Of a stretch of DNA of 8,275 bases, positions 1 to 5,686 are shown one piece after another (the stretch's first letter is position 1; each line of letters starts with the position of its first letter). The DNA is from Pseudomonadota bacterium. GTDB taxonomy: Bacteria > Pseudomonadota > Alphaproteobacteria > Acetobacterales > Acetobacteraceae. Position numbers and translations under genes: made by a program. Under the pieces are notes generated by a model, which saw nothing but the letters and a program-made list of their open reading frames with translations, was not told the origin of the DNA and searched no databases. Where the stretch lies: the NCBI GenBank assembly GCA_021779655.1, contig JAJYAF010000073.1, forward strand, positions 1 through 8,275. The letters are read 5' to 3'.

Positions 1-131
1 GCGAGGTGCCGGTCATGCTCGCCGAGCAGCAGCGGTAGCAGCGCGTTATCGGCGAAGGTCAGGGTAAGCGCCTGGGGGGGCGGGGTGGTTCTGCTTGCAG
101 AGGGGGTGGCCGGTGAAAGAATCTGGCTCAA
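1..131 (-). CDS. phoH: PhoH-family ATPase, N-terminal fragment (gene runs off the window)
   Basis: Only the first 43 codons are present. The frame starts at a TTG (131-129) whose first bases overlap the miaB stop as TTGA, a typical translational-coupling arrangement. AAGGAG lies 11 bases upstream, inside the end of miaB. The fragment has a low-complexity Ser/Thr/Pro-rich start, then residues 22-43 read [19 protein letters not shown] followed by RHL. This matches the conserved N-terminal pattern of PhoH/YbeZ proteins (phosphate-starvation-type P-loop NTPases linked to RNA metabolism and ribosome function with YbeY). The Walker motifs lie outside the window. The miaB-phoH order is widespread in proteobacteria and supports the call. 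Family function is from general knowledge; the TTG start is inferred from the overlap and reading frame. Confidence 0.8.
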   Translation of the reverse strand, partial: MSQILSPATPSASRTTPPPQALTLTFADNALLPLLLGEHDRHL

Positions 132-1513
132 GCTGCGAGGGTCTCCTTATCTGGGCGCATCTCATCTGGACGAATCAGATGCCCGGTTAAAGAATTGGGG
201 TTGGCACGAACGATTTTCACCGGCCGGACGCGGCCGGTGATATCGTCGGCGGAATCGACAACGACCGGCTGGAGATAGAGCGAGCGGCCGGCGCGCTGGC
301 CGGGATGCCGGCCGGCGCCGGTGAACAGCACCGGGGTTTCGGCGCCTACCAGTGCGGCGTTGAAGGCGTCCTGCTGCCGGCGCAGTTCCGCCTGCAATTC
401 CTGCAGCCGCGCCTGCTTTACCCCCTCCGCCACCTGCGGCAGGGCGGCGGCCGGCGTGCCGGGACGCGGGGAATAGGCGAAGCTGTAGGCAAGCGCGAAG
501 CGGATGTCGCGCACGAGGCGCAGGGTCTCCGTAAAATCGGCATCGCTCTCGCCGGGATGGCCGACGATGAAATCGGAGGAAAGCGCGATATCCGGCCGCG
601 CCGCGCGCAGCGCGTCCACGATCCTGCGGAAATCCTCTATCTGGTGCCTGCGGTTCATCGCCACGAGCATACGGTCGGAGCCGGATTGCACCGGCAGATG
701 CAGAAACGGCAACAGCTTGGCATTGTCGCGATGCGCGGCGATCAGCTCCGCACTCATATCGTTGGGATGCGAGGTGGTATAGCGCAGCCGTTCGAGCGCC
801 GGGATTTCCGCAACGGCGTGCAAAAGCCGCGCCAGGCTCCAGCGCGAGCCGTCCGGCCCCTCCCCATGATAGGCGTTCACGTTCTGGCCGAGCAGGGCGA
901 TTTCGCGCGCCCCTCCTGCCACCATGCGCCGCGCCTCGGCCAGGATCGCGGCGGCGGGGCGTGAAGCTTCCGCGCCCCGTGTGTAAGGGACCACGCAGAA
1001 GGAGCAGAACTTGTCGCAACCTTCCTGGATGGTGAGGAAGGAGACAACCCCCTGGGGCGCCGCCGCATCTGGCAGGAAATCGAATTTCTGCTCCACGGGG
1101 AAATCCGTATCGATCACCGCGTTACGGGTCCGGTGTGCCGCAGCGATGAGTTCCGGCAGCCTGTGATAGGCCTGCGGCCCGACCACGAGATCGACAAATG
1201 GCGCGCGCTTGAGGATCATCTCGCCCTCCGCCTGGGCGACGCAGCCGGTCACCGCGATCATCATGCAGCCGCCTGCCTGCTCCTTCAGCAGCCGCAGCCG
1301 GCCGAGTGCCGAGAACACTTTCTCTTCGGCTCTCTCCCGGATATGGCAGGTATTCATGATCACCATGTTGGCGCCTTCCGGCGAATCGACCGGCACATAG
1401 CCGAGCGGTGCCAGAAGATCGGCCATGCGCGCACTGTCATAGACATTCATCTGACAGCCATGTGTCACGATATGCAGTTTTCTGGCTTGGCCAAAACGCA
1501 TCGTCGGGTTCAT
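128..1513 (-). CDS. miaB: tRNA-2-methylthio-N6-dimethylallyladenosine synthase MiaB
   Basis: This 461-residue radical-SAM methylthiotransferase converts i6A37 to ms2i6A37 in tRNAs reading UNN codons, using two [4Fe-4S] clusters in the cytoplasm. The N-terminal MTTase domain has the three auxiliary-cluster cysteines at C20 (HGCQMN), C56 (NTCHIRE) and C91 (VTGCVAQ). The radical-SAM CX3CX2C motif is C166, C170 and C173 ([10 protein letters not shown]). A TRAM RNA-binding domain fills about residues 385-450. The length is normal for the family. The frame stays open far upstream, but that extension would run through a tRNA gene. The ATG at 1513-1511 has a perfect GGAGG (1525-1521) seven bases away, so I start there; an in-frame ATG at 1501 is less well placed. 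The stop overlaps the phoH start. The leader contains a terminator-like hairpin (1552-1583) that may affect expression. Confidence 0.97.
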   Translation of the reverse strand: MNPTMRFGQARKLHIVTHGCQMNVYDSARMADLLAPLGYVPVDSPEGANMVIMNTCHIRERAEEKVFSALGRLRLLKEQAGGCMMIAVTGCVAQAEGEMILKRAPFVDLVVGPQAYHRLPELIAAAHRTRNAVIDTDFPVEQKFDFLPDAAAPQGVVSFLTIQEGCDKFCSFCVVPYTRGAEASRPAAAILAEARRMVAGGAREIALLGQNVNAYHGEGPDGSRWSLARLLHAVAEIPALERLRYTTSHPNDMSAELIAAHRDNAKLLPFLHLPVQSGSDRMLVAMNRRHQIEDFRRIVDALRAARPDIALSSDFIVGHPGESDADFTETLRLVRDIRFALAYSFAYSPRPGTPAAALPQVAEGVKQARLQELQAELRRQQDAFNAALVGAETPVLFTGAGRHPGQRAGRSLYLQPVVVDSADDITGRVRPVKIVRANPNSLTGHLIRPDEMRPDKETLAA

Positions 1514-1520
1514 GCGGCAT

Positions 1521-1525
1521 CCTCC
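1521..1525 (-). promoter_or_regulatory. Shine-Dalgarno site of miaB
   Basis: GGAGG on the minus strand, seven bases before the ATG at 1513. It decides the miaB start over the much longer open frame and over the ATG at 1501. The six-base complementary arms CGGCAT (1540-1535) and ATGCCG (1520-1515) would put this site in a 14-base hairpin loop. Confidence 0.75.
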
Positions 1526-1550
1526 GTCCGATTCATGCCGGATGACGAGG

Positions 1551-1583
1551 CAAAAACATCCATCCGGAGCTTCCGGATGGATG
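1551..1583 (-). terminator. Rho-independent terminator-like hairpin in the miaB leader
   Basis: On the minus strand a perfect 12-bp stem (arms 1583-1572 and 1568-1557, CATCCATCCGGA against TCCGGATGGATG) closes a three-base loop and is followed at once by five T and a G (1556-1551). That is the standard intrinsic terminator layout for minus-strand transcription. It lies only 26 bases before the miaB Shine-Dalgarno site. Any miaB promoter upstream of it would have to read through, so it could act as an attenuator. Alternatively it ends minus-strand transcription coming from the small gene at 1875-2063. The structure is read directly; the role is inferred. Confidence 0.6.
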
Positions 1584-1662
1584 AGCGCCGCTTGGGGCGC
1601 GGGGTCAAGACCCGTGAGGAGCTTGGGATGGAGCGCACGCGCTTGAGATTGCGCAACGCAAA

Positions 1663-1700
1663 GCCGCGCCGTGTCAAGCAAATATCGGATGACACGCGGC
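1663..1700. repeat. Imperfect inverted repeat with an embedded TTGACA
   Basis: CGTGTCA (1670-1676) and TGACACG (1690-1696) are perfect inverted arms around a 13-base AT-rich centre. The pairing extends by GCCG/CGGC (1663-1666 with 1697-1700) past a three-base bulge at 1667-1669. On the minus strand the inner arm contains TTGACA (1677-1672), a perfect -35 hexamer, but the best -10 at 18-base spacing is only CGCAAT (1653-1648). It could be a miaB promoter/operator region or an RNA hairpin. No T-run follows on either strand, so it is not a convincing terminator. Confidence 0.35.
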
Positions 1701-1744
1701 AAGACTGGATTCAGTTGGCGCGCTATGCGATACGGCCACCGGTT

Positions 1745-1817
<73 letters not shown>

Positions 1818-1819
<2 letters not shown>

Positions 1820-1838
1820 GCTTTCGCGCCGAAGGCTG
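1818..1838 (+). other. Stem-loop abutting the tRNA-Thr 3' end
   Basis: CAGCTTTCG (1818-1826) pairs with CGAAGGCTG (1830-1838) over nine positions, with one G-U pair and a CGC loop. It starts within the encoded CCA. No T-run follows, so it is not a standard intrinsic terminator. It may help 3' processing or act with Rho. Read directly; function inferred. Confidence 0.4.
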
Positions 1839-1874
1839 CCCAGCGCCGCCTGAACTCACTACATGGATGCCCTG

Positions 1875-2063
1875 CTAACCTTCGGCACAGCGGGCGATGT
1901 CGCAATGGCTGAGCGTCATCACCATTGCCCCGACGGCGGAAAAAACAACGTCGTAAAGCCGGCCTGGAGCGCGCACGTTCAGAATCCGCCCGACCGCACC
2001 CGGTCCGAGCGCGCAATCCTTCAGCTTTAGCCGGCGGCGGGTCGAAACGACGTCTTGGAGCAT
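1875..2063 (-). CDS. Small protein of 62 residues, DUF4926-like pattern
   Basis: The product would be a 62-residue soluble protein with no signal peptide or membrane segment. It begins MLQDVV, continues through a basic stretch (TRRRLKLK, residues 8-15), then GPGAVGRILNVRAPGRLYDV (residues 20-39) and VMTLSHCDI (residues 48-56). The order DVV, G-x-VG-x-(I/V)-x-x-V, P-G-x-x-Y-x-V-x-F, then a T-L-x-x-x-D-(I/L) end resembles short SH3-like DUF4926 proteins; this is pattern recognition and not a search result. About 71% of codons end in G or C, which fits real coding DNA here. The ATG at 2063 has only a weak purine stretch (GGGAAAG) ahead of it. The open frame continues to an ATG at 2246, but that part looks non-coding. 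The gene converges on the tRNA. Function unknown. Confidence 0.45.
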   Translation of the reverse strand: MLQDVVSTRRRLKLKDCALGPGAVGRILNVRAPGRLYDVVFSAVGAMVMTLSHCDIARCAEG

Positions 2064-2368
2064 AAAACTTTCCCGAGACCGGGGGCTGGAGGGGGTGGGC
2101 AGATTATCGTTGACAGCGGAAGGCGGAGACATCAGCAAGACAGAGATACTCCCAGCGGCAAGCCATATTGCCTGGAAACCTGCCTCATTGGACGGTCCGA
2201 GATCGATAGCGAGCCTGGAACAAGGTGCGGGCAAAAACATAGCCAAGTGTTTGTTTTACGCCGTTTTACCCGGCCGATGCAAGAGTTTCGCAAAGCCAGG
2301 TCGTTGCTAGCTCAGGTTCGCCAACCGAGCGTGAATAAAACAGAAGCGGCCCTCAGGGACAATGTCTT
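2064..2368. other. Intergenic region without a convincing gene
   Basis: Frames open here on both strands read as Ser/Pro/Arg-rich sequence with no family resemblance. The stretch holds a TTGACA at 2110-2115 (plus) without a usable -10, and a GATAAT (minus, 2108-2103) without a good -35. It also holds two copies of GTTTTAC ten bases apart (2253-2259, 2263-2269) and the left arms of two long inverted repeats (2234-2245 and 2331-2342). It presumably carries the radC promoter and leader and the upstream region of the small minus-strand gene. I cannot place a promoter with confidence. Confidence 0.5.
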
Positions 2369-2381
2369 ATGGCTATGTTTT
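2234..2381. repeat. 12-bp perfect inverted repeat (outer), ahead of radC
   Basis: AAAACATAGCCA at 2234-2245 is exactly complementary to TGGCTATGTTTT at 2370-2381, with 124 bases between. The right arm overlaps the right arm of the repeat at 2331-2387, so both cannot pair at once in a transcript. Confidence 0.6.
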
Positions 2382-2387
2382 ATTCAC
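2331..2387. repeat. 12-bp perfect inverted repeat (inner), ahead of radC
   Basis: GTGAATAAAACA at 2331-2342 is exactly complementary to TGTTTTATTCAC at 2376-2387, with a 33-base centre. The centre contains an AGGGA ribosome-binding site and the ATG of a short frame (2369). It could be an operator, an RNA hairpin masking translation starts, or the ends of a tiny degenerate mobile element; no flanking target duplication is visible. Confidence 0.65.
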
Positions 2388-2431
2388 TCTTCTCAAAACC
2401 GCTGGAACATGCGCGTTATGGTTGTGCATGA
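2369..2431 (+). CDS. Putative 20-residue leader peptide coupled to radC
   Basis: An ATG at 2369 opens a 20-codon frame (MAMFYSLFSKPLEHARYGCA) ending in TGA at 2429-2431. The stop overlaps the favoured radC start as ATGA (2428-2431), the classic coupling geometry. AGGGA at 2355-2359 lies nine bases before the ATG, whereas the radC ATG has no Shine-Dalgarno site of its own. The codons at 2376-2387 form the right arm of the inner inverted repeat. The peptide resembles nothing I recognise, and it could be chance. If real it would act in cis by delivering ribosomes to radC. Confidence 0.35.
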   Translation: MAMFYSLFSKPLEHARYGCA

Positions 2432-3204
2432 CCAAATCGTCTTCAGATTCCGGTTTTTCCGAGCACCCGCTTCAACGCAGCCTTCTGCCCGAGCCTGCCA
2501 CCCGCGCGGCTGAGGCGGCCCATTCCGGCCCTTCCCTTAGCGAGGCGGGCCATCGCGCGCGCCTCAGGGGGCGGCTACTTATTGCCGGTCCGGCCGCAAT
2601 CGCCGATCATGAACTCATCGAAATGGTGCTTTTCCTTGCCCTACCGCGACGGGACACAAAGCCCATCGCCCGGGCGCTGATCAGCCGGTTTGGCAGTTTC
2701 GCCGCGGCGATTTCGGCATCCCAGCACGATTTGCTGGGAGTGGAGGGGCTGGGAGAGGCCGGCGTTGCGGCGCTGAAAATCGTGCAGGCGGCCGCCCAGC
2801 GGCTGACCAAGGCGGAGGTCCTCTATCGCCCGCTGCTGAGCAACTGGGACCGGCTGATGGAATATCTCCAGTCGGTGCTCGCGCGGGAAAAGATCGAGCA
2901 ATTCCGCATTCTGTTTCTCGATAATCGCAATCGGTTGCTGGCCGATGAGTTGCAGGGCCGTGGCACGGTGAACCATACCCCGGTTTACCCCAGGGAAGTC
3001 GTCAGGCGCGCGCTGGAACTGCACGCCACCGCCATCATCCTGGTGCATAATCATCCCAGCGGCGATCCTTCGCCCAGCGAGGACGACATCGTCATGACCC
3101 GGGAGATCAAGAAGGTGGCGGCGGCGCTTTCCATTGTGGTGCATGACCATGTTATTGTCGGGAACGGCCAGTGGATGAGCTTCCGGCGGACCGGGCTGCT
3201 GTGA
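2428..3204 (+). CDS. radC: RadC/UPF0758 family JAB-domain protein
   Basis: A 258-residue RadC-family protein. The N-terminal part holds GHRARLRGRL (residues 41-50) and a helix-hairpin-helix-like segment, GVEGLGEAGVAALKI (104-118). The C-terminal half is a JAB/MPN metalloprotease-like domain with the metal motif H207-x-H209 and D220 inside HNHPSGDPSPSEDD, and likely acidic partner E174. The family was once linked to DNA repair, but the E. coli protein is not an established repair enzyme and its biochemical role is unsettled. I start at the ATG at 2428 because it leaves a usual-sized variable N terminus and because the upstream ATG at 2362 would put an inverted repeat inside the gene; 2362 cannot be excluded and would add 22 residues. 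Translation may be coupled to the short upstream frame. Seven bases separate its stop from that of the convergent methyltransferase gene. Confidence 0.92.
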   Translation: MTKSSSDSGFSEHPLQRSLLPEPATRAAEAAHSGPSLSEAGHRARLRGRLLIAGPAAIADHELIEMVLFLALPRRDTKPIARALISRFGSFAAAISASQHDLLGVEGLGEAGVAALKIVQAAAQRLTKAEVLYRPLLSNWDRLMEYLQSVLAREKIEQFRILFLDNRNRLLADELQGRGTVNHTPVYPREVVRRALELHATAIILVHNHPSGDPSPSEDDIVMTREIKKVAAALSIVVHDHVIVGNGQWMSFRRTGLL

Positions 3205-3211
3205 GACTGCG

Positions 3212-4042
3212 CTACGGATTCCAGCCGGTCATGATCGCCAGCTTCAGCACGGCGGCCGCACGGCCTTCCCTTTCGGGCAATCTGGCGAGCGCCAAGGGAA
3301 AGAGCGTCCTTGGCGGAATCACGCGGGAGCGGGCCGCGACCGCGTTGGTTTCTCCTGCCGCCCGCAAATCATGTAGCAGGCCGAGCGGGTTGGCATATAG
3401 CAGGGTGATCTCCTCCATATCGGCAACCGGCAACGCAAAACCCGCGCGCTGGAGCAGGGCCGCGCAGTCCCGCAATTCGGGGAAGGGGGAAACCCGCGGG
3501 CTCGCCCCGCCGGTCAAGCTGAGTTCCACCTCCAGCAACGCGTCGCGCAGCGGTTGCAACGTGCCGAGTATGGGCAGGCTTGCGAGGAACAGCCCGCCCG
3601 GCTTCAGGGCGCGGCGAAGCTGGATGAGCGCGCCGGGAAGATCGTTCACCCAGTGCAAACAGAGATGCGTGAGCACGAGGTCGAACCGGGCTGGCGCGAA
3701 GGGCAGGGCCTCGCCATCGACGGCAACCGCCAATCCGCCGGTCCGCGCCGCCATGACGGCGGAAAAATCTGCCGAGACGACAGCCATGCCACGCGCCGAC
3801 AGGGCGGCGGCGATGTTGCCCCGGCCGCCGATTTCCAGCGCGGTGGAAAAGCGCATGCTGGTATCGTCCAGACGGTCGAGAACACGGTCTGCCAGATCAT
3901 CCAGAACGGCGGCAATCTGTCCCGCCTTCGCCGCGGCGCGCGCGCGGTGGCGGCGCATGGCGGCGGTATCGAAGATCGCAACACCGCGCGGCCCCTGCGG
4001 CGCCCGTGACACGCGCTGATCTAGTTTCCTGGTTTCGCCCAT
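3212..4042 (-). CDS. SAM-dependent methyltransferase-fold protein, NDUFAF5/BioC-like
   Basis: A 276-residue class I SAM-binding protein. FDTAAMRRHRARAA (residues 24-37) is the NDUFAF5-type N-terminal signature. ALEIGGRGN (68-76) is a variant SAM-binding motif I. Then come GEALPFAPARFDLVL (110-124) and LHWVNDLPGAL (129-139), LKPGGLFLASL (146-156), GGASPRVSPF (178-187) and DLRAAGETNA (225-234), all characteristic of the NDUFAF5 group rather than true BioC. In mitochondria NDUFAF5 hydroxylates an arginine of a complex I subunit; the bacterial role is not established, so a complex I or biotin role is inference. The start is uncertain: ATG 4042 (used here) or GTG 4012, neither with a clear Shine-Dalgarno site. 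The 5' end overlaps that of divergent comF. The gene converges on radC. Confidence 0.85.
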   Translation of the reverse strand: MGETRKLDQRVSRAPQGPRGVAIFDTAAMRRHRARAAAKAGQIAAVLDDLADRVLDRLDDTSMRFSTALEIGGRGNIAAALSARGMAVVSADFSAVMAARTGGLAVAVDGEALPFAPARFDLVLTHLCLHWVNDLPGALIQLRRALKPGGLFLASLPILGTLQPLRDALLEVELSLTGGASPRVSPFPELRDCAALLQRAGFALPVADMEEITLLYANPLGLLHDLRAAGETNAVAARSRVIPPRTLFPLALARLPEREGRAAAVLKLAIMTGWNP

Positions 4043-4767
4043 TTCTACGGTATGTACTGGATATTCTGCTGCCGCCCAACTGCCTCGCCTGCAACGCGCC
4101 GGTGGAGGCGGAGGGGCAGTTCTGCCTGGACTGTTTCCGGCAGGCGAATTTCATCTCAAGCCTGCAATGCCAAGTTTGCGGTGTGCCTTTACCCTTCGTG
4201 GCGGCGCCAGGGCAGACCATATGCCCCGTATGCGTGGCGGCACCGCCCGCCTTTGGCCAGGCGCGGGCCGCCTTGCGTTACGACCCGTTGAGCCAGAGGC
4301 TCATCCTGCCCTTCAAATATCGTGACCGGACGGAGATTGCGCGGGGGCTGGCGCTGCTGATGGCCCGCGCCGGCGCGCCGCTGCTTGATCGGGCGGACGC
4401 GCTGGTGCCGGTGCCGCTGCACAAGAAGCGGCTGCGGCAGCGCCGGTATAACCAATCCGCCCTGCTTGCGGTGGCGCTGGGTAGAATCGCGAAGCGGCCG
4501 GTGCTTCTGGATGCGCTGGAAAGAACCAGGGCGACCATGCCCCTGGTGGGGCTTGGCTTCGCCGAGCGGCGATTGGTGCTGGAAGATGCCATTGCCGCCC
4601 GTCCGGGCGCGGCGCGGCGTCTCGCGAGCCGCAATATTCTGCTGATCGACGACGTGATGACCTCCGGCGCCACCGCCAATGCCTGCGCGCTGGCACTGCT
4701 GGAGGCGGGCGCGGCAGGGGTGGATGTGCTGACGGCGGCGCGGGTGGCCGATCCGCGTTTGAATTAG
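4006..4767 (+). CDS. comF: ComF family protein, double zinc ribbon plus phosphoribosyltransferase-like domain
   Basis: A 253-residue ComF/GntX-type protein. The N-terminal double zinc ribbon has two four-cysteine sets: C26, C29, C40, C43 and C55, C58, C73, C76. The C-terminal type I phosphoribosyltransferase fold has ALVPVPLHKKRLRQRRYNQS (132-151) and the PRPP-loop motif ILLIDDVMTSGAT (211-223). In naturally competent bacteria ComF acts in the cytoplasm to help bring incoming single-stranded DNA in for recombination; in many alphaproteobacteria its role is unproven. The frame begins at a GTG (4006) with no good Shine-Dalgarno site. No other ATG, GTG or TTG gives a normal ComF N terminus before the first zinc ribbon. 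Its first 37 bases overlap the 5' end of the methyltransferase if that starts at 4042. It converges on the ScpB-like gene with 32 bases between stops. Confidence 0.92.
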   Translation: MTRADLVSWFRPFLRYVLDILLPPNCLACNAPVEAEGQFCLDCFRQANFISSLQCQVCGVPLPFVAAPGQTICPVCVAAPPAFGQARAALRYDPLSQRLILPFKYRDRTEIARGLALLMARAGAPLLDRADALVPVPLHKKRLRQRRYNQSALLAVALGRIAKRPVLLDALERTRATMPLVGLGFAERRLVLEDAIAARPGAARRLASRNILLIDDVMTSGATANACALALLEAGAAGVDVLTAARVADPRLN

Positions 4768-4799
4768 CCCATCTGAATGAGCCTGTGTAACAGATCAGT

Positions 4800-5582
4800 T
4801 TAGAGACGCGGCGGGAAGGCCGGCTGGCGTTTTTCGGCGAAAGCCCGCAAGCCTTCCGCATAATCCGCTCCGCAATACGTCTCGCGCCGAACGGCTTCCA
4901 GCCGCTCGGCTTCGCTGGGGGGCAGGGGCATGGCATTGGCCAAGGCCTGGGCCTGGATTTTGTAGGCGGTAATCGCCAGCGGAGAACGCATGGCGATCAA
5001 CCGTGCCATCGCATAGGTTTTTGCTTCCAGCTCGGCCTCGGGGACAAGCATATTTAGCAGGCCAAGCGCCACGGCGCGCCTGGCACCGACGGGCTCGGCG
5101 GTAAAGAACATCTCGTTGACGATGTTAAGCGGTAGCCGCGCGAGAAACCCCTGGATGCCGCTGGCATTATAAGGCAGCCCCAGGCGGGCAGGGCTGATGG
5201 CGAAAGCCGCATCCTCATCGCCCGTCACGATGTCACAGGCCATCATCAGCTCGCAGGTCCCGCCCCAGACGGCACCGTCCAGCATGCCAATGACCGGGGC
5301 GCGAAACTCCCGCACCGCGCGCACCAGCCGCCGTAAAGGGCTGTCATAAGGAACGGGATCCTGGCCAGGCAGGGGCAACTCGTGAATATCGAAACCCGCC
5401 GACCAGGTTTTGTTCTTCACATCATTGCGCAGGATCACGGCGCGCACGTCCTCGGTCCCGAATTGCGCCAAAGCAGCTAGCATTTCCATGATAAGTTGCC
5501 GGCACAGCGCGTTGCGCCGCTCATAATGAGCGAGGCGGATGATCGCGATTGTTTCCAGCCGCTCTATTTTTATAAATGGCAC
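4800..5582 (-). CDS. scpB: Methylmalonyl-CoA decarboxylase-like enoyl-CoA hydratase/isomerase family protein
   Basis: A 260-residue crotonase-fold protein. From memory it aligns along its length with E. coli ScpB (YgfG), which decarboxylates methylmalonyl-CoA to propionyl-CoA. Shared blocks are SAGFDIHELP (61-70) with a following DP-x(3)-YDSPLR (75-84), GAVWGGTCE (103-111), LGLPYNASGI (134-143) and FTAEPVGARRAVALGLLN (160-177). The oxyanion-hole glycine (G108) and the tyrosine aligned with E. coli Tyr140 (Y138) are kept. The position aligned with His66 is Phe64, so specificity may differ. The start is GTG 5582, fixed by a perfect AGGAGG (5594-5589) six bases upstream. It is the last gene of the acyl-CoA cluster, 104 bases after the CoA-transferase beta gene. 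A generic enoyl-CoA hydratase remains possible. Confidence 0.85.
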   Translation of the reverse strand: MPFIKIERLETIAIIRLAHYERRNALCRQLIMEMLAALAQFGTEDVRAVILRNDVKNKTWSAGFDIHELPLPGQDPVPYDSPLRRLVRAVREFRAPVIGMLDGAVWGGTCELMMACDIVTGDEDAAFAISPARLGLPYNASGIQGFLARLPLNIVNEMFFTAEPVGARRAVALGLLNMLVPEAELEAKTYAMARLIAMRSPLAITAYKIQAQALANAMPLPPSEAERLEAVRRETYCGADYAEGLRAFAEKRQPAFPPRL

Positions 5583-5588
5583 GGCAAA

Positions 5589-5594
5589 CCTCCT
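5589..5594 (-). promoter_or_regulatory. Strong Shine-Dalgarno site fixing a GTG start
   Basis: AGGAGG on the minus strand, six bases before the GTG at 5582-5580 of the ScpB-like gene. No ATG start is as well placed, so this site decides the non-ATG start. Confidence 0.8.
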
Positions 5595-5686
5595 ATGGCA
5601 TTGCCGCGCAAGGCGAGCGGCTTCAAAGACATAAAGCAGGGACGACCTTCGACTCGTCAGACCTGGTCAAATCTTCTCCCGCCACA

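Noticed and set aside
1705..1734. Promoter of tRNA-Thr
   Set aside because: The best hexamers (CTGGAT/TGGATT and GATACG) match the consensus poorly, so I did not list them as a feature.
2064..2246. Longer form of the small minus-strand protein starting at 2246
   Set aside because: The added residues are Ser/Pro-rich without pattern, and the start lies in an inverted-repeat arm. The ordered part begins at 2063.
2253..2269. LexA (SOS) box upstream of radC
   Set aside because: The alphaproteobacterial box is GTTC-N7-GTTC; this direct repeat is GTTTTAC at ten-base spacing.
2055..2513. Plus-strand frame overlapping the start of radC
   Set aside because: Its composition is Arg/Gln/His-rich with no family resemblance, and it overlaps radC in another frame.
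4771..4795. Terminator between comF and the ScpB-like gene
   Set aside because: There are only five complementary bases (ATCTG/CAGAT) with a 15-base loop and no T-run.
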